Shown one piece after another: positions 46,776 through 58,162 of a stretch of DNA of 64,000 bases. The notes under the pieces were generated by a model. That model ran no database searches and had not been told where the DNA came from. It saw only the letters and a program-made list of their open reading frames with translations. How positions within the stretch are numbered: position 1 is the first letter of the stretch; the number at the start of each line of letters is the position of its first letter. The position numbers and the translations under genes are program-made. This DNA is from Balaenoptera acutorostrata (lineage: Eukaryota; Chordata; Mammalia; Artiodactyla; Balaenopteridae). The stretch spans positions 45,993,269-46,057,268 of the forward strand of contig NC_080069.1 in NCBI RefSeq assembly GCF_949987535.1, written 5' to 3'.

Positions 46776-47847
46776 TATGGTGTCTTTTCACCACACCTCA
46801 GGTTTAGATGTGTACACAGGCCAATATTGTTCTCTCTGTTTTATCATAAACCTATCTGGTTACAGAGCATCTCTAGCAGCTACACTCTGACTAGGATGAC
46901 CTGGGGGAAGTTCTATGTTTTATACTGCTCCCAGAATCTCCAGGCCATGTCTGTCCTGTTCCATCTCTAGACTGGAAGAGAATTATTCCAGAATATTTCT
47001 TTATCCCTTTTAAAAGGAAAAAGCAGTCTCAGAGGTCACCAAACCAATTTGTATTGAAATATTTTATGCCTATTTATTTAAAAGAAACACAATCATAGTT
47101 TGTACTTTCTCAAGAATATGTGCATAATTTTATACATGATGGTGTAGAGAATGCTAACATGTAATGGTCTTGCTTTTGTGAGGTAAAAGAAAATTTTGGA
47201 CTTTCAAGGAGTAACCAATACTTGGCCTATCAAATGCATGGAAATGTTATTACACTATTCCGTCCCTAGCACTGGCGTATATCTTGATCACTGTGGGAAC
47301 AGATGAAATAAAGTATGTTTAGTTGGACTCTTTAGTGTTTTAGGAAACAGGAACTTCTTTCGTTCAGGGGATGAGGATTAATTGCGAGGATGTGAAAATT
47401 CTGTGGCTTAACCGAGATGTGAAATATAACTTATTTATATTAGGGATTAAATAATAGATGTGATGGCCTAACAATATCTTTAGTTTCTCTCATCTCTCGT
47501 CATCTCCTCTGAAACAGGTATCAATTCCTTTTCACTCTCTTGACTTCTTTGATGTCTGCTTCAGCTTCTCTCAAGGTCTGCTTTTCTTCCTGTCCCTATA
47601 ATTTGCTCTAACTTTGCTGCATTCCCTATGTGAATTTTACACTTAAAACCCTTGGGACACTGAGGCTGGTTAGAGTATCACCATATATTTGGGGAGCTGT
47701 ACTTTGCTAGACACCATAGTAAAACAAAGATATTATTTTGCTAATCTGTCTTTGGCTGTCTGTAGATAGTATGCTGGTTTTTTGTTTCCAATCCCATGTG
47801 GCAAAGATAACGACTAAGTTATGGCAAAACAAAAATAATTATGGTGA
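46776..47847. other. Single-copy DNA
   Basis: A pyrimidine-rich patch lies near 47475-47600. I see no repeat or gene. Confidence 0.5.
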
Positions 47848-48050
47848 TAATAATGATAATAGCTAAATTTTATTAAATGCTTACTATATGACAGCCACAT
47901 TTCCAAGCACTTTGCATGTATTTGTCCATACCATCTTGATGACAAATCTGTGGATTTGGAACCATTATTATGCCCAATTTATGAATTAAACTGTGTGAGT
48001 TTAAGTAATTTATGCAAGATGACATAAATACTAAGGAATTACTTCTGATT
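47848..48050 (-). mobile_element. MIR SINE (reverse)
   Basis: AATAGCTAAATTTTATTAAATGCTTACTATATGACAGCC, CCAAGCACTTTGCATGTATTTG, TTATTATGCCCAATTTATGAATT and GTTTAAGTAATTTATGCAAGATGAC match reversed MIR in order. Confidence 0.85.
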
Positions 48051-49795
48051 TATTGTTCTTCTTTTAGACAGGAAGTTCGAACACACTATGTATTTGGTGC
48101 TCTCCTAGATTCTCAAGTACATAAGACAAATTAAATCACTGAAAATTAAGTGATATTTAGATGTACTTTATTAGTAGTAGGATGGTACTCTACTGCTTAT
48201 ATTTACTTTCCTAAATTGTTTAACATCTATGACCACACAGCTGTTGAGAACTTCTAATAGAGAAAAACAGGAATAAAATTTGGAGATATAATGTCTATCC
48301 ATTGCTTTATTTCCTTGGTATCTCTTCTCTTTTCTATATGCAACAGCACTACTTGTACAGAATAATCTATCTACCATCCAGTGTGGTCTTGTTACACTGA
48401 AAGTTGCATAGCCACAGTAATCACCTTGTGATCCACTCCTTGACAATCACATCGTTTCACTGTTTTCAATACTACAATACAAAATGTAAACTTACAGTGT
48501 AAAGAATAATTTGTTCATTCATTCATTTATTCACTTAAGCAATGTCTCATGCAGCAATGAAGAACAACAAAATGCCTACACAGAAGCGCTCTAAAATAAA
48601 CTATTATTAGAAAACACAAATGATATACACCAGTCAGCCAACTAATAATACATGGGAAACCAAGAAAATGCATAGGCACCTTTATTAGTTCTCCACTTAG
48701 GGATTTGTGAAGCATGAGTACAAAATAATGCAAAGTATAATACCCCTTTCTGATCCTCAATGAAGCATTTCAAGTATCTTTTCCCCTCAAGTTATTGTTT
48801 TACCACAAGGAATAATCTTATTTAATTAGTGTTCATTTACAATCTAAAAGTCAGTAACCATCCATGGAACTGGGATTAAAAGAATCCCTAGATTCATTTC
48901 CAGAGTACATGATCAAAGAATACTAAGATGGGAATTTGAAAATTCCCCTTCCTGGAAAATGAAACTTTATCACGTGTGGCTCATCCACCACAGGCTCGTA
49001 TCCTTGAGCCCTTGACAGATTAAATGTTTATTGTCCATAATTGATTAGGTCTGCTTTGAAAATTTAATCTAAATCATCTTCTAATTTGATTTTAGAAACA
49101 CTGGGTTTTGTTATATTTTTCTTAATTTCAGGCTATGACATATCTAGTTCCCAGTAGTATTTTTCCATACCATAGAATGGAATGGAATATATTAAGCCTG
49201 GTCCTTTGAATTAGAATAAATTGTATCTTTCCCATTTTTATTATGTTAACCCTTTTATAGCAATAAGGAAATGGATCTTGTTGCAAAATCATACTCACAA
49301 ATCTGTCAGATCAGAAATCAATTAATTCTAATTGATAATCTTGATCCCAAACTTGCTGTAGTGTATGGTATATTTTTTGCAAGTATTCTTCCCTCTCATG
49401 AAAATCTAGACGTAAACCAATGATTACTAAAATCAGTGGCTTTATTTTTCAAATGAAATGATAAAAAATATGCAGCCTTCATTTACTCAGAGCTTTGCAT
49501 AAATCAAGCATTCACTGATGTGTTTGCTTTGAAATGAGTTTCACATTTACTCCTATGCCAAAGGGTTTGTCATAAACCCATTTTTATTCATGTAAATTTA
49601 GGCCACCTCTCTGCTTTCCTGGCATCAATACCAATCAATACTGCCAACTCTTGATTGTCTATGTTAATGAAGTGTAATATTAATGCAAATAATCCAAAAC
49701 AGTGTCAAAATATCAGGGAGAATGCTTTGGAAACCTGTTCCCACAATATTTCTCACATGGATCCTACTTCATACAGGTGATAATATAAATTAAGC
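48051..49795. other. Single-copy AT-rich DNA
   Basis: Small minus-strand frames of 91 codons (48171-48446) and 77 codons (48527-48760) have no recognised domain or flanking gene signals. Confidence 0.5.
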
Positions 49796-49797
49796 TA

Positions 49798-49869
49798 TTG
49801 GGTTGGGCACAAAAGTTTGTTCCATAACATCTTATGGAGAAACCCAAATGAACTTTTTGCCTAACCCAA
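49798..49869 (+). mobile_element. Mariner-derived palindromic MITE
   Basis: A 72-bp near-palindrome beginning TTGGGTTGGGCACAAAAGTTTG and ending GAACTTTTTGCCTAACCCAA, centred on CCATAACATCTTATGG. It is flanked by TA on both sides (49796-49797 and 49870-49871). This is the small mariner remnant that is abundant in cetartiodactyl genomes. The left arm lacks about ten bases that the right arm keeps (GAGAAACCCA). Confidence 0.92.
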
Positions 49870-49871
49870 TA

Positions 49872-50330
49872 CATTGCTTTGACATAGATCAATAGTGTGT
49901 AATATTAGACTAGAAATATTCTGTATAAATGACATCCACCATGAAATTAAAGTGTTTGCACATATACTTTAAAAAATAAAACATTAAATTTTGCCATTTC
50001 TATATGATAAACCTTGGCATAAAACATAAACTTTTTTGAAACATGTGCCACAAAAGAAACCATTTAGAGCTGAACTGCTTGACCTTTTTTTGTTTTTTCC
50101 AGAAGCACTAAACAGGATTTTTTAATGTGATATTAAAAATATGGCCCAAACATTTTAGAATTGACTTTTTAAATAGGTCTGTTATCTCTGGGATCATCTA
50201 GGGCTCAAGAAAAGCCATATTCTAAGCATTTACTCATGTGAACTGTCTTCCCTTAGCAACCCAGATTTCATTAAATACCAACGTAAGACACATACCCTGC
50301 TACAAGAGTACTCTTTTTATTTTATTAAAA
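49872..50330. other. Single-copy AT-rich DNA
   Basis: I see no assignable feature. Confidence 0.5.
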
Positions 50331-50341
50331 CTGACATTCTC

Positions 50342-50901
50342 AAGAAATGAAATTGAGTTATTTGTAGTGAGGTGGATGGACCTAGAACCTGTCATATAGA
50401 GTGAAGTAAGTTAGAAAGAGAAAAACAAATACCATATGCTAACACATATATATCGAATCTAAAAAAAAAAAGAAAAAAATGGTCATGAAGCACTAGGGGC
50501 AAGATGGGAATAAAGACGCAGACTTACTACAGAATGGACTTGAGGATACGGGGAGGGGGAAGGGGAAGCTGGGACAAAGTGAGAGACTGGCATGGACATG
50601 TATACGCTACCAAACATAAAATAGATAGCTAATAGGAAGCAACCACATACCACAGGGAGATCAGCTCTGTGCTTTGTGACCACCTAGAGGGGTGGGATAG
50701 GGAGGGTGGGAGGGAGCAAGACACAAGAGGGAAGAGATATGGGGACATAAGTATATGTATAACTGATTCACTTTGTTATAAAGCAGAAACTAACACACCA
50801 TTGTAAAGCAATTATACTCCAATAAAGATGTCAAAAAGAAAAAAAAACAAACGAATATATATATCAAAACAGAAACAGACTCATACACAAAAAAAACAAA
50901 C
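50342..50901 (+). mobile_element. 5'-truncated L1 (L1-D) with extended tail
   Basis: It starts inside the last codons of ORF2 (AATGAAATTGAGTTATTTGTAGTGAGG) and reads through the stop and the 3' UTR to AATAAAGATGTC near 50821. Target duplications CTGACATTCTC flank it at 50331-50341 and 50902-50912. After the first A-rich tail (about 50836-50852) there are roughly 40 bp more, including CAGAAACAGACTCATACAC, before a second A-rich end. The 66- and 73-codon frames on the other strand are incidental. Confidence 0.93.
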
Positions 50902-50912
50902 CTGACATTCTC

Positions 50913-51494
50913 GACAGGTCTACAAGTAGGGATGAATACAGAAGTGATGGTACATGTGAGTGCCCCTGATTGTATTTCTACCATGTTGATGAAATGGAAT
51001 GCTCTCTTCACCCATTGGCCACCTACACATAAATAATTGGAATCTACCCCTCAGATATAGATTGGCTCCTGTGTCCTGTCACAGTCAAATGTTTGAGTCT
51101 AATGGGCCTGAGAGTTTGGCAAAATTATCAAGTTAATTCAGCACTGAGGGTAGGTGGTGAGCTGGTTATCCTTCTCTAGTTAGCACCTCTCTCTAATGTG
51201 TTACATACCTGTTGAACTGCAGAGTTTATATAATTCTTTGAAATACTATATAAATTAATCATGCTGTTATGTATTTTATTTTGTACTGAGAAGGGACATA
51301 AAATATCAAGCTATTTAAAAATTAATTTTCCTGAAAATGATATTGTATATAATGGAATTAGTCTTTCTTCACATATAATTAACCTTCTACAAGTAACTCA
51401 GAGTCATGAGCTTTTGAGAATTTAGATGATTCAAAATTATACTACAATCCATTTACTAGGGTGTAAATTAGTATCATCATAATGAACAGCTTAA
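50913..51494. other. Single-copy AT-rich DNA
   Basis: I see no assignable feature beyond the L1-D target duplication. Confidence 0.5.
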
Positions 51495-51930
51495 GAATAC
51501 CTGTACTTTTTGACCCAATTAATCTTTAGATAGTGGTCCTTAGGGGGAAAAATACATACAAAATGACCTATCTATAAGAATGTTTAATACATTAATGTTT
51601 AAAATAACAAAATTTTAGAGAGAAAAAATTAATGTTCAACCAAAAAGGTGGGCTAAATAAATTATCATTCAAGGGAATATTTTTAACAATAAAAAGAATG
51701 AAATTAAATTTTGTTATGAATTTTGATATCTGAAATATATTTTGATAATATTTGATAGCGAGTTTTCAAAAGTAATTTTGGAAACAGTATATATATTGTA
51801 GACTGGTCCTATATAAAATATGAATTTGTACAGAAAATGGTCATGAATGATAAATAATGTAATGGGTGATCATTTCTAGATGACATATTTCCTTTTAGTT
51901 ATCTAACGTTTGTGTAATTCATATTTATGA
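51495..51930 (+). mobile_element. Ancient L1 3' end (L1ME type)
   Basis: TGTACTTTTTGACCCAATTAATC, ATCTATAAGAATGTTTAATAC, GGGCTAAATAAATTATCATTCAAGGGAATATTTTTAAC and CAGTATATATATTGTAGACTGGTCC follow the order of L1ME 3' ends (a CTTTGACCCAGCAATTCC start, then ACTGGTTAAATAAATTATGG). Confidence 0.72.
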
Positions 51931-52184
51931 TTTGTTCACAGTGGAATCACCCCACAACTGCATTTAACTAAAACACATTTACTATACTTCGTTTATCCCC
52001 CTGAGATGCCCTACTTTCCATTTTTGGAATGTGCCTGTCACAGTGCATATCTTACCAATGTTGACTCGCTAAATCTACCACCACTGGCAGCCGTTTATCA
52101 CTGCAGTACTAGTTATATGAAGTAACACATATTCTGAGACTTAGGGAGTGAGATGTAATTGTTCAAGTAAAGGACAATAGGGGT

Positions 52185-52573
52185 ATTGTGAACAAGGGGA
52201 TATTATGTGTCAGGCCAATCAGGTGGTAAGAGCATGGCTCTTTCAGTAGCAGGAAGAAAATTATACAACTGTAACATATAAAATAAATTGTGGGGGAGTC
52301 CTTACAAAGTGGCAGATTGTACAAAACCACAGAGATGAAGTTAACGAATTGCAATTTTACTCCAAAGGGAACCTGAAACCTCTAAAGGGTTTTTAAAAAG
52401 GGAGGCCAAAAGCAAGATGCATTAATTGAATATATTTTTGCTCCCTTCTCTGTAGAGAATGAATTGGGAAGTCAAGACATTATACACAGTAGGAGACATT
52501 TCCTGTGGTACAAATAGGAGATGATGCTGAAGCAGAGAAATTAGTAGTAGGAGTGATTTGGATACATGACTAG

Positions 52574-52575
<2 letters not shown>
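52185..52575 (-). mobile_element. Ancient L2-associated repeat, third copy
   Basis: Same order as the copies at 11858 and 42828: ACCTCTAAAGGGTTTTTAAAAAGGGAGG, AAGCAAGATGCATTAATTG, TAGAGAATGAATTGGGAAG, AATAGGAGATGATGCTG and AGGAGTGATTTGGATACATG. It stops at the AC/AG microsatellite. Confidence 0.5.
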
Positions 52576-52578
<3 letters not shown>

Positions 52579-52619
<41 letters not shown>

Positions 52620-52638
52620 GAGAGAGAGAGAGAGAGAG
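52579..52638 (+). repeat. Compound (AC)n(AT)n(AG)n microsatellite
   Basis: About 17 AC units (52579-52612), a few AT, then about 10 AG units with one interruption. Confidence 0.95.
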
Positions 52639-52640
52639 GG

Positions 52641-53314
52641 AGAGAACAGTAAAATTATAGATATTTTTATTATAATATTTGAATAATATTCAAAAGTTCA
52701 ACTCATCAAAATCATATATTCAATCAAAAGCTTAGTTCAAATAAATGCCAAAAAACTGTGTTAGGATCCTTGAATTCACAATTTTGAGTTAGGAGTGAAG
52801 GCAGAGTTTACTTTATAATTCATTCATTAAAATTTACTAATAAATGATAGGCTTAGGGATATAGATTTAATAATCTAGTAAATTCAAAGCTCTATAATAT
52901 TACAAAAATAAGTAGCATGTTTTAATTCCTTATTTCTATCCATTGTTATGTGAGGTTGCTTATTTAATCTAGATGATTTCTGCTATGTAACAGAGGCATT
53001 GGTATTCACTTAACTTTTCTTCTTCAAAAGATAGATTGATGAGTGTTTTCAATGTGATTGTCATTTAAGACTTGTCTTCTACCTCTGGGTGAATCAATTT
53101 AATTGAAGTCCAATATATAGAATGTTGGGTAGTATTATTTCCTGAGTTTTTCTTAGATTATGACACAGAGTAAATATAATATCTAAGACATATGCATATT
53201 ATAAGTTAGGCTTCAATTTGTTGTCGTACCACATGGCATAGCCAGACGTATTCTTGCTAGACAGTGTATATGATTACAAGGTTGCCCAGTTGGTGTGGCT
53301 GGCCGACTCTATAG
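52641..53314. other. Single-copy AT-rich DNA
   Basis: I see no assignable feature. Confidence 0.5.
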
Positions 53315-53885
53315 ATGGCTGCCATTATCCTGACTCCTGATGTTCATACTCTTATGTCAGCTCCTCCCCTTAAGGGTGTGGGAGTCCTGTGATTTACTTC
53401 CAACCAATAGAATGCATCAGAGGTGACAAGATGTCCCTGCTTATGTCTACATGATTATGGCATTAAGTTACATAAGATTCTAGCACTCATCTTGCTGGAG
53501 TCTCTTACTCTCCTTTGATTGCTTTGAGAAAGCAAGTGCTCATGTTGGGAAACCCAAAGTGGAAAGGAAATGTGGGTGGTCTATAGTAGCTGAAAGCATC
53601 CAGCCAAAAACAAAACAAAACAAAACAACAAAAAAAAGGAAGTCTTCAGTACCCACAAGGAAATGGATTTTGCCAACAACCTGAGTGAACTTGGAAGCAG
53701 ATCTTTCCTCAATTGAGTCTCAGATGAGACTACATTCTGACCAACACCTTGATTGCAGCTTTGCACAGGACTCAGCTAGGCTGTACTCAGACTCTTGACC
53801 CACAGAAACTATGAGAAAGTAAATATGTGTTGCCTTAAGTAGTCGAGTTTGGGACACTGTTTTTTCACAGCAATAGAAACTAATA
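53315..53885 (+). mobile_element. Solo LTR-like repeat (MLT1/MaLR type)
   Basis: Its layout fits an old ERVL-MaLR LTR of about 570 bp: ATCCTGACTCCTGATGTTC near the start, ACCAATAGAATGCATCAG in the 5' half, AACACCTTGATTGCAGC and CTATGAGAAAGTAAATATGTG in the 3' half, and an end like AATAGAAACTAATA. A (CAAAA)n run at 53608-53637 interrupts it. No internal retroviral genes or second LTR are present. Subfamily not assigned. Confidence 0.55.
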
Positions 53886-54541
53886 GAGATGGTTTATGAG
53901 TATCCTCAAGAACAATTATAAAATGATGGACATTTATCCTCCAGCCCAGTGAGTCTACCTTACAACTTACAACAGGGTACAACATTGGGCTGCCAGTCTG
54001 GAGAACGTGTCAAACTTGCTAACTTAGTGTCACCAGAGAAAACATGCAGTGATCTCAGGCATGCTCTTCACATTTTCTGTTGCAATGGTGAGCAGTCCAA
54101 ATTGCAGGTTTGTTTGTGATTAAGATGCTCTTGGCACAGACAACTGTTTTTATTTAGCATTATCCTAAATGAGGGGCAGCAGGGATTTCTTTGTTTAAAG
54201 ATGGTTAACAAATCACTTAGATGCACTTAGGACAAACAATAGTTCTACATAAAATGTTGCCATTTATCTTTTATTATAATTATTTAAAGAAAAAAAAAAC
54301 ATGTAAGCAGAGGCAGATGAGAATACTCTTTTTCTGGTAACGTTTCAGCCTGTACTGAGAAGAAAGGTAAATCTAGAATATAAAAACAATAGGAGATCAT
54401 TCACCATGTTAATTGTAGCTTGTTAGTATGCCTGTGTGTTCAAAAATATCTTCTTTCTTTCCTTGATTTATATGTTTTTTCATTTAAGTTGCTGAAAACT
54501 TAGATAATCAGGATGCTACCCATGCTTCTTGGGTTCGGCGT
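53886..54541. other. Single-copy AT-rich DNA
   Basis: I see no assignable feature. Confidence 0.5.
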
Positions 54542-54556
54542 CTAGTCCCTCTTTTA

Positions 54557-54873
54557 TAGCTACTTTATTTATTTATTTATTTATTTTATGGCTGTGTTGG
54601 GTCTTCGGTTCGTGCGAGGGCCCTCTCTGGTTACGGCAAGTGGGGGCCACTCTTCATCGCGGTGCGGGGACCGCTCTTCATCGCGATGCGCGGGCCTTTC
54701 ACTATCGCGGCCCCTCCCGTTGCGGGGCACAGGCTCCAGACGCGCAGGCTCAGTAGCTGTGGCTCACGGGCCCAGCTGCTCCGCGGCATGTGGGATCTTC
54801 CCAGACCAGGGCTCGAACCCGTGTCCCCTGCATTAGCAGGCAGATTCTCAACCACTGCGCCACCAGGGAAGCC
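54557..54873 (-). mobile_element. CHR-type SINE S5 with 24-bp internal duplication
   Basis: The head at 54873 reads on the minus strand GGGCTTCCCTGGTGGCGCAG; box B reads GGTTCGAGCCC. Target duplications CTAGTCCCTCTTTTA at 54542-54556 and 54874-54888 are identical. The body holds a tandem duplication with period 24 (CTCTTCATCGCG at 54650 and 54674). Its tail is (AAAT)n plus about seven extra bases, with no second A run. Confidence 0.97.
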
Positions 54874-54888
54874 CTAGTCCCTCTTTTA

Positions 54889-55330
54889 ATCACACTGAAA
54901 TGGAGTCCTTTATCTGATCACTGACACCTAAAATGGATGATAAGCATTGGATTAGTATCATTACATAGTCAAGGCAGGGAGCAAGTCTGTGCTAATCCCT
55001 GCAGTACAGAAGGCAGCATAAGATTTTAGGACATGGAGGGCAGGCACAGGGCAAATGGCATTTATAAAGTACTAGGAAAGAGGTGGGCTGTGTGAAGAGC
55101 TTAAGGATATATGAAGTATGATACGATGTTTGCACACACCTCTGTTCTTTTAAACATGCCCTTTCTGCTTCCTGGAATTGTTTCTGCTCAGTATTCCATC
55201 TAACAGACATCTATAAAAATTAAATCTATTTCCTATTTTATTCAGACATAGTATGTGTTGTCCTGTGTGTCCACAGAACTTTATACCTAAGCTCATTCCA
55301 GTATTTGAAAGAAAATTGTAACTTTCAGTC
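54889..55330. other. Single-copy DNA
   Basis: I see no assignable feature. Confidence 0.5.
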
Positions 55331-55435
55331 TCCCTTCAGTGTAGGGAATAGGAAGCTTCATGTGTTTAAATCTCTGCTTTTAGCATGGTACCTGGCACTC
55401 AGTAGATAGTCAATAGATATTTGTTTAAAAATTAT
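55331..55435 (+). mobile_element. L2/MIR-type 3' end
   Basis: AGCATGGTACCTGGCACTCAGTAGATAGTCAATAGATATTTGTTTAA is the usual terminal phrase of L2 and MIR elements (CCTGGCACATAGTAGGTGCTCAATAAATATTTG). Too short to decide between the two. Confidence 0.55.
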
Positions 55436-55984
55436 TGCTACTGTTGATTGGAAACCTGCAGTGCAAGAAGCAAGAGTTCATACTAAATCAGATGGCCACA
55501 TCATATTAGGTATTCTTGGAAAAAAAAGAGATTTAATACTTTTGCATACACACACACACACGTACACACACATCCCTACGTACTTCAGTATATATTCAAA
55601 TTTGTACTTTAAAAATTGAGTTTTGAAAGCCAAATGGTCACATGTAATTTTTTTTAAATGGCTTTCTACCTATTAAGAATATTTGCATTCTTATGTGTTC
55701 TCTGAAAATTGAAAGGAACATTACATTTTCTAAAAATACTGGGAGGATCATTAACAAGTAAATAAATTCTTTATCACTAATTCTTGGTTGTAAAAGTCAA
55801 GATTTCCACAGGGAAATCAAAATAATAAACCAATCTTTTTCTAAAAAACTTTCTAACATACAAGAAAAATATTAAACCATAGCCTACTTGTGCTTCTGAG
55901 AAATAAACAGAATTAGATTTCTTCAGCCCTATCCCTGGTGTATAAGCACAGATCCATTTACTAATTGTATACTAAGATTTCTTT
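55436..55984. other. Single-copy AT-rich DNA
   Basis: Holds an interrupted (AC)n run at 55548-55573; nothing else is recognised. Confidence 0.5.
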
Positions 55985-56275
55985 ATCTATTTGATTTTAA
56001 GTTAAAATAATGTTTGCATTTTCTCATTATAAATGGAATGTTTACTTAGTGTCAAAATTTTGAAAATATATAGAAAGATTTTAAAAAGCAAAAGAAAAAT
56101 TCAGCAACCCATGGATATGCCATCTGGAAATAAACATTGTTATTCTCATGTATTTATTTTTATATATATTGTGAGTACATACCTTTAAATAGTAGAGATA
56201 ACATTGGCAAATGTTACTTTTTATATAACATTATAAAATACCATGAACATTTCCCTATCATTTAATTAAAATACA
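55985..56275 (-). mobile_element. Old L1 3' fragment (L1ME type)
   Basis: GGAAATAAACATTGTTATTCTCATGTATTTATTTTTATATAT and ATACCATGAACATTTCCCTATCATTTAAT resemble the reversed L1ME 3' UTR (ATAACCACTGTTAACATTT ... CATGAACATTTTCCCATGTCATTAA). Strongly diverged. Confidence 0.5.
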
Positions 56276-56929
56276 TTTACTTATGAAATATTTTCCAGAT
56301 GTTACTTGTATAGTAAAAAATTTGAATGATATTTTTGTTTGTTTAGGGAAATTATTTCTCTTTTTCTAAAATCTCAAAATATTTTAATTTTTAAGACTGA
56401 ATACATGCACAAAGACATTGAAATGATATAAAATGGCAAGCTTTGTGGGAAACTATGCTCATACATTTTGTTAATTATGACTTTTTATATACATTAAAAA
56501 TGATAATCAATATATAAAGAATCTTAAAGTATATTGCCAAATTTTCATAGATATTTTTCTCATCATATGAATTCCCAGTTTGTGTACCATTTATTTCACA
56601 ATGAAAATAAAATATAAAGGATTATTTCTCTTCAAAAACCCATTTTTAGATTACCTGCCTATGACAAAATTGATTCAAATTAAAACATTAGTTTAAGCCA
56701 CTTTTTTCTTAATATTTTAAAATATATTAATTTTCCATATTCAGTGACAAATTGTCCTGATTTGCCTGAGACTGAGGACATGGGGCTTTGAGTGTTAAAA
56801 TCAGGACAGCCTCAGGTAAAATGGAGCTGTGGATCAACTTATTCTTATGTGAATGCTTTATTCCTCTCAGTGTTTTGTGACAGACGCTGTTTCCTGTTCT
56901 ACAACGTCCTGTTTCCTCTTCTTGCTGGT
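56276..56929. other. Single-copy AT-rich DNA
   Basis: I see no assignable feature; the 129-codon frame at 56792-57181 begins here but mostly covers the next repeat. Confidence 0.5.
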
Positions 56930-57300
56930 CACAGAACTAGGCAATATTTTCTAGCTCCTCATGCAGTTAAATGCAACCATGTATGCAATTCAAGTGGAAG
57001 TGCCATGCCCTGCATTCAGACCTGGCCCATCAAAACCTCTCACACATGCTCTTTAAGCCATATTTCCCTTTTGGCTGACTGGGGTGAGCAAGGCCACAGT
57101 AACCTTGGAAGTCACGTGATGAGTAGCACCCTTGGAAGTCACGTGATGAGTAGCACCCATGCCGGTCTTGTTCCTGAATGACCGCGTGGAGCAGAGCCTC
57201 CACTCTGACAGGAACACCTACTCTGGAGTGCTAAATATGAGGAATAAACTTCTACTGTGTTTATATCACTATCAATTATGGGTTGGTATGTTATGGTAGC
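56930..57300 (+). mobile_element. Ancient LTR-like dispersed repeat
   Basis: Phrases CAGAACTAGGCAATATTTTCTAGC, AGACCTGGCCCATCAAAACCTC, CCTGAATGACCGCGTGGAGCAGAGCC and GAGGAATAAACTTCTACTGTGTTTA follow an old dispersed mammalian repeat with a polyadenylation-type AATAAA near its end. The degraded copy at 29490-29820 appears related. A 27-bp unit inside is duplicated at 57103-57156. Confidence 0.5.
57103..57156 (+). repeat. Perfect 2 x 27-bp tandem duplication with CACGTG
   Basis: Two identical units, 57103-57129 and 57130-57156, each containing GTCACGTGAT, an 8-bp palindrome TCACGTGA with the E-box core CACGTG. Such sites are bound by USF and TFE3/TFEB-type factors; binding here is inference. 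Confidence 0.95.
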
Positions 57301-58151
57301 TGGATTTAAAATATTCAATCTAGTGTTTCACTATTTAAATATCTACTCAGTTACAAAGAATATCACTAAGCTGTTTGTGATTTCTATATCTGGAGAAGGA
57401 TGATCTGAGATTGTCATAGTAATTTTTGGAGTTTTATGTTTTGTAAAGAAATCACAGTAGTTTGAAAAAGTAGTGAGTAGAATGGAAAAGAATCTAGTTA
57501 AATAATTGGAATTAGGCCAGAATCCCAAGGTTAAAAACTTATCTCTTTTAAAGGAGAGAGAAAAATAGTACAGTGAGATTTTTATTAGTAGTACTAAGAA
57601 AAAGAGCAAATCATCATCAGAAATCATCAGTCTCAGTTTTATATATTTATTTTAAGATCACCATTCACAATTCCATCTGTACATTTTATAAGTTGACCAT
57701 AAAATTAGATTTAAAATTCAGTCATTCAAAAGAGAAATTCAGTTCTTTAGTCCATTACTAAAAGTAAATGCTTGTTCTCAAAAACCCCTGCTGAATGCCA
57801 CAGCCATACTATAGCCATGGAAATCGGGGGTTTAGAGAAAAAATTACTTTCAGAAACGCATGTCCAGAATGGATGAATCAGAAAGTTTATTTTCACATTA
57901 CTGGAGGATGATATTTTCTGAAGATAAATTAATAGGATGTATATCAATAAGGATGAACAATCCAGATGTAATTAATTTATTCCACATGAAATGAAAGGTA
58001 TGGGGGTGTGGTGGCTATTTTATATTACCCTTCTGTCTTCACTTTTCATTAAATACAGCATACAAAGTTAACACCGAAGAACATAACTCTTCAAAATTAA
58101 GTAAAATTGACTGTATTTATAAATGATAATTTCAAAAGTAGCTCAATTAAT
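57301..58151. other. Single-copy AT-rich DNA
   Basis: A minus-strand frame of 94 codons at 57343-57627 has no recognised domain. No repeat family was identified. Confidence 0.5.
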
Positions 58152-58162
58152 TAACCTGATAT

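Noticed and set aside
53315..53885. Endogenous retrovirus with genes
   Set aside because: Only an LTR-like segment is present; no gag, pol or env sequence and no partner LTR in the window.
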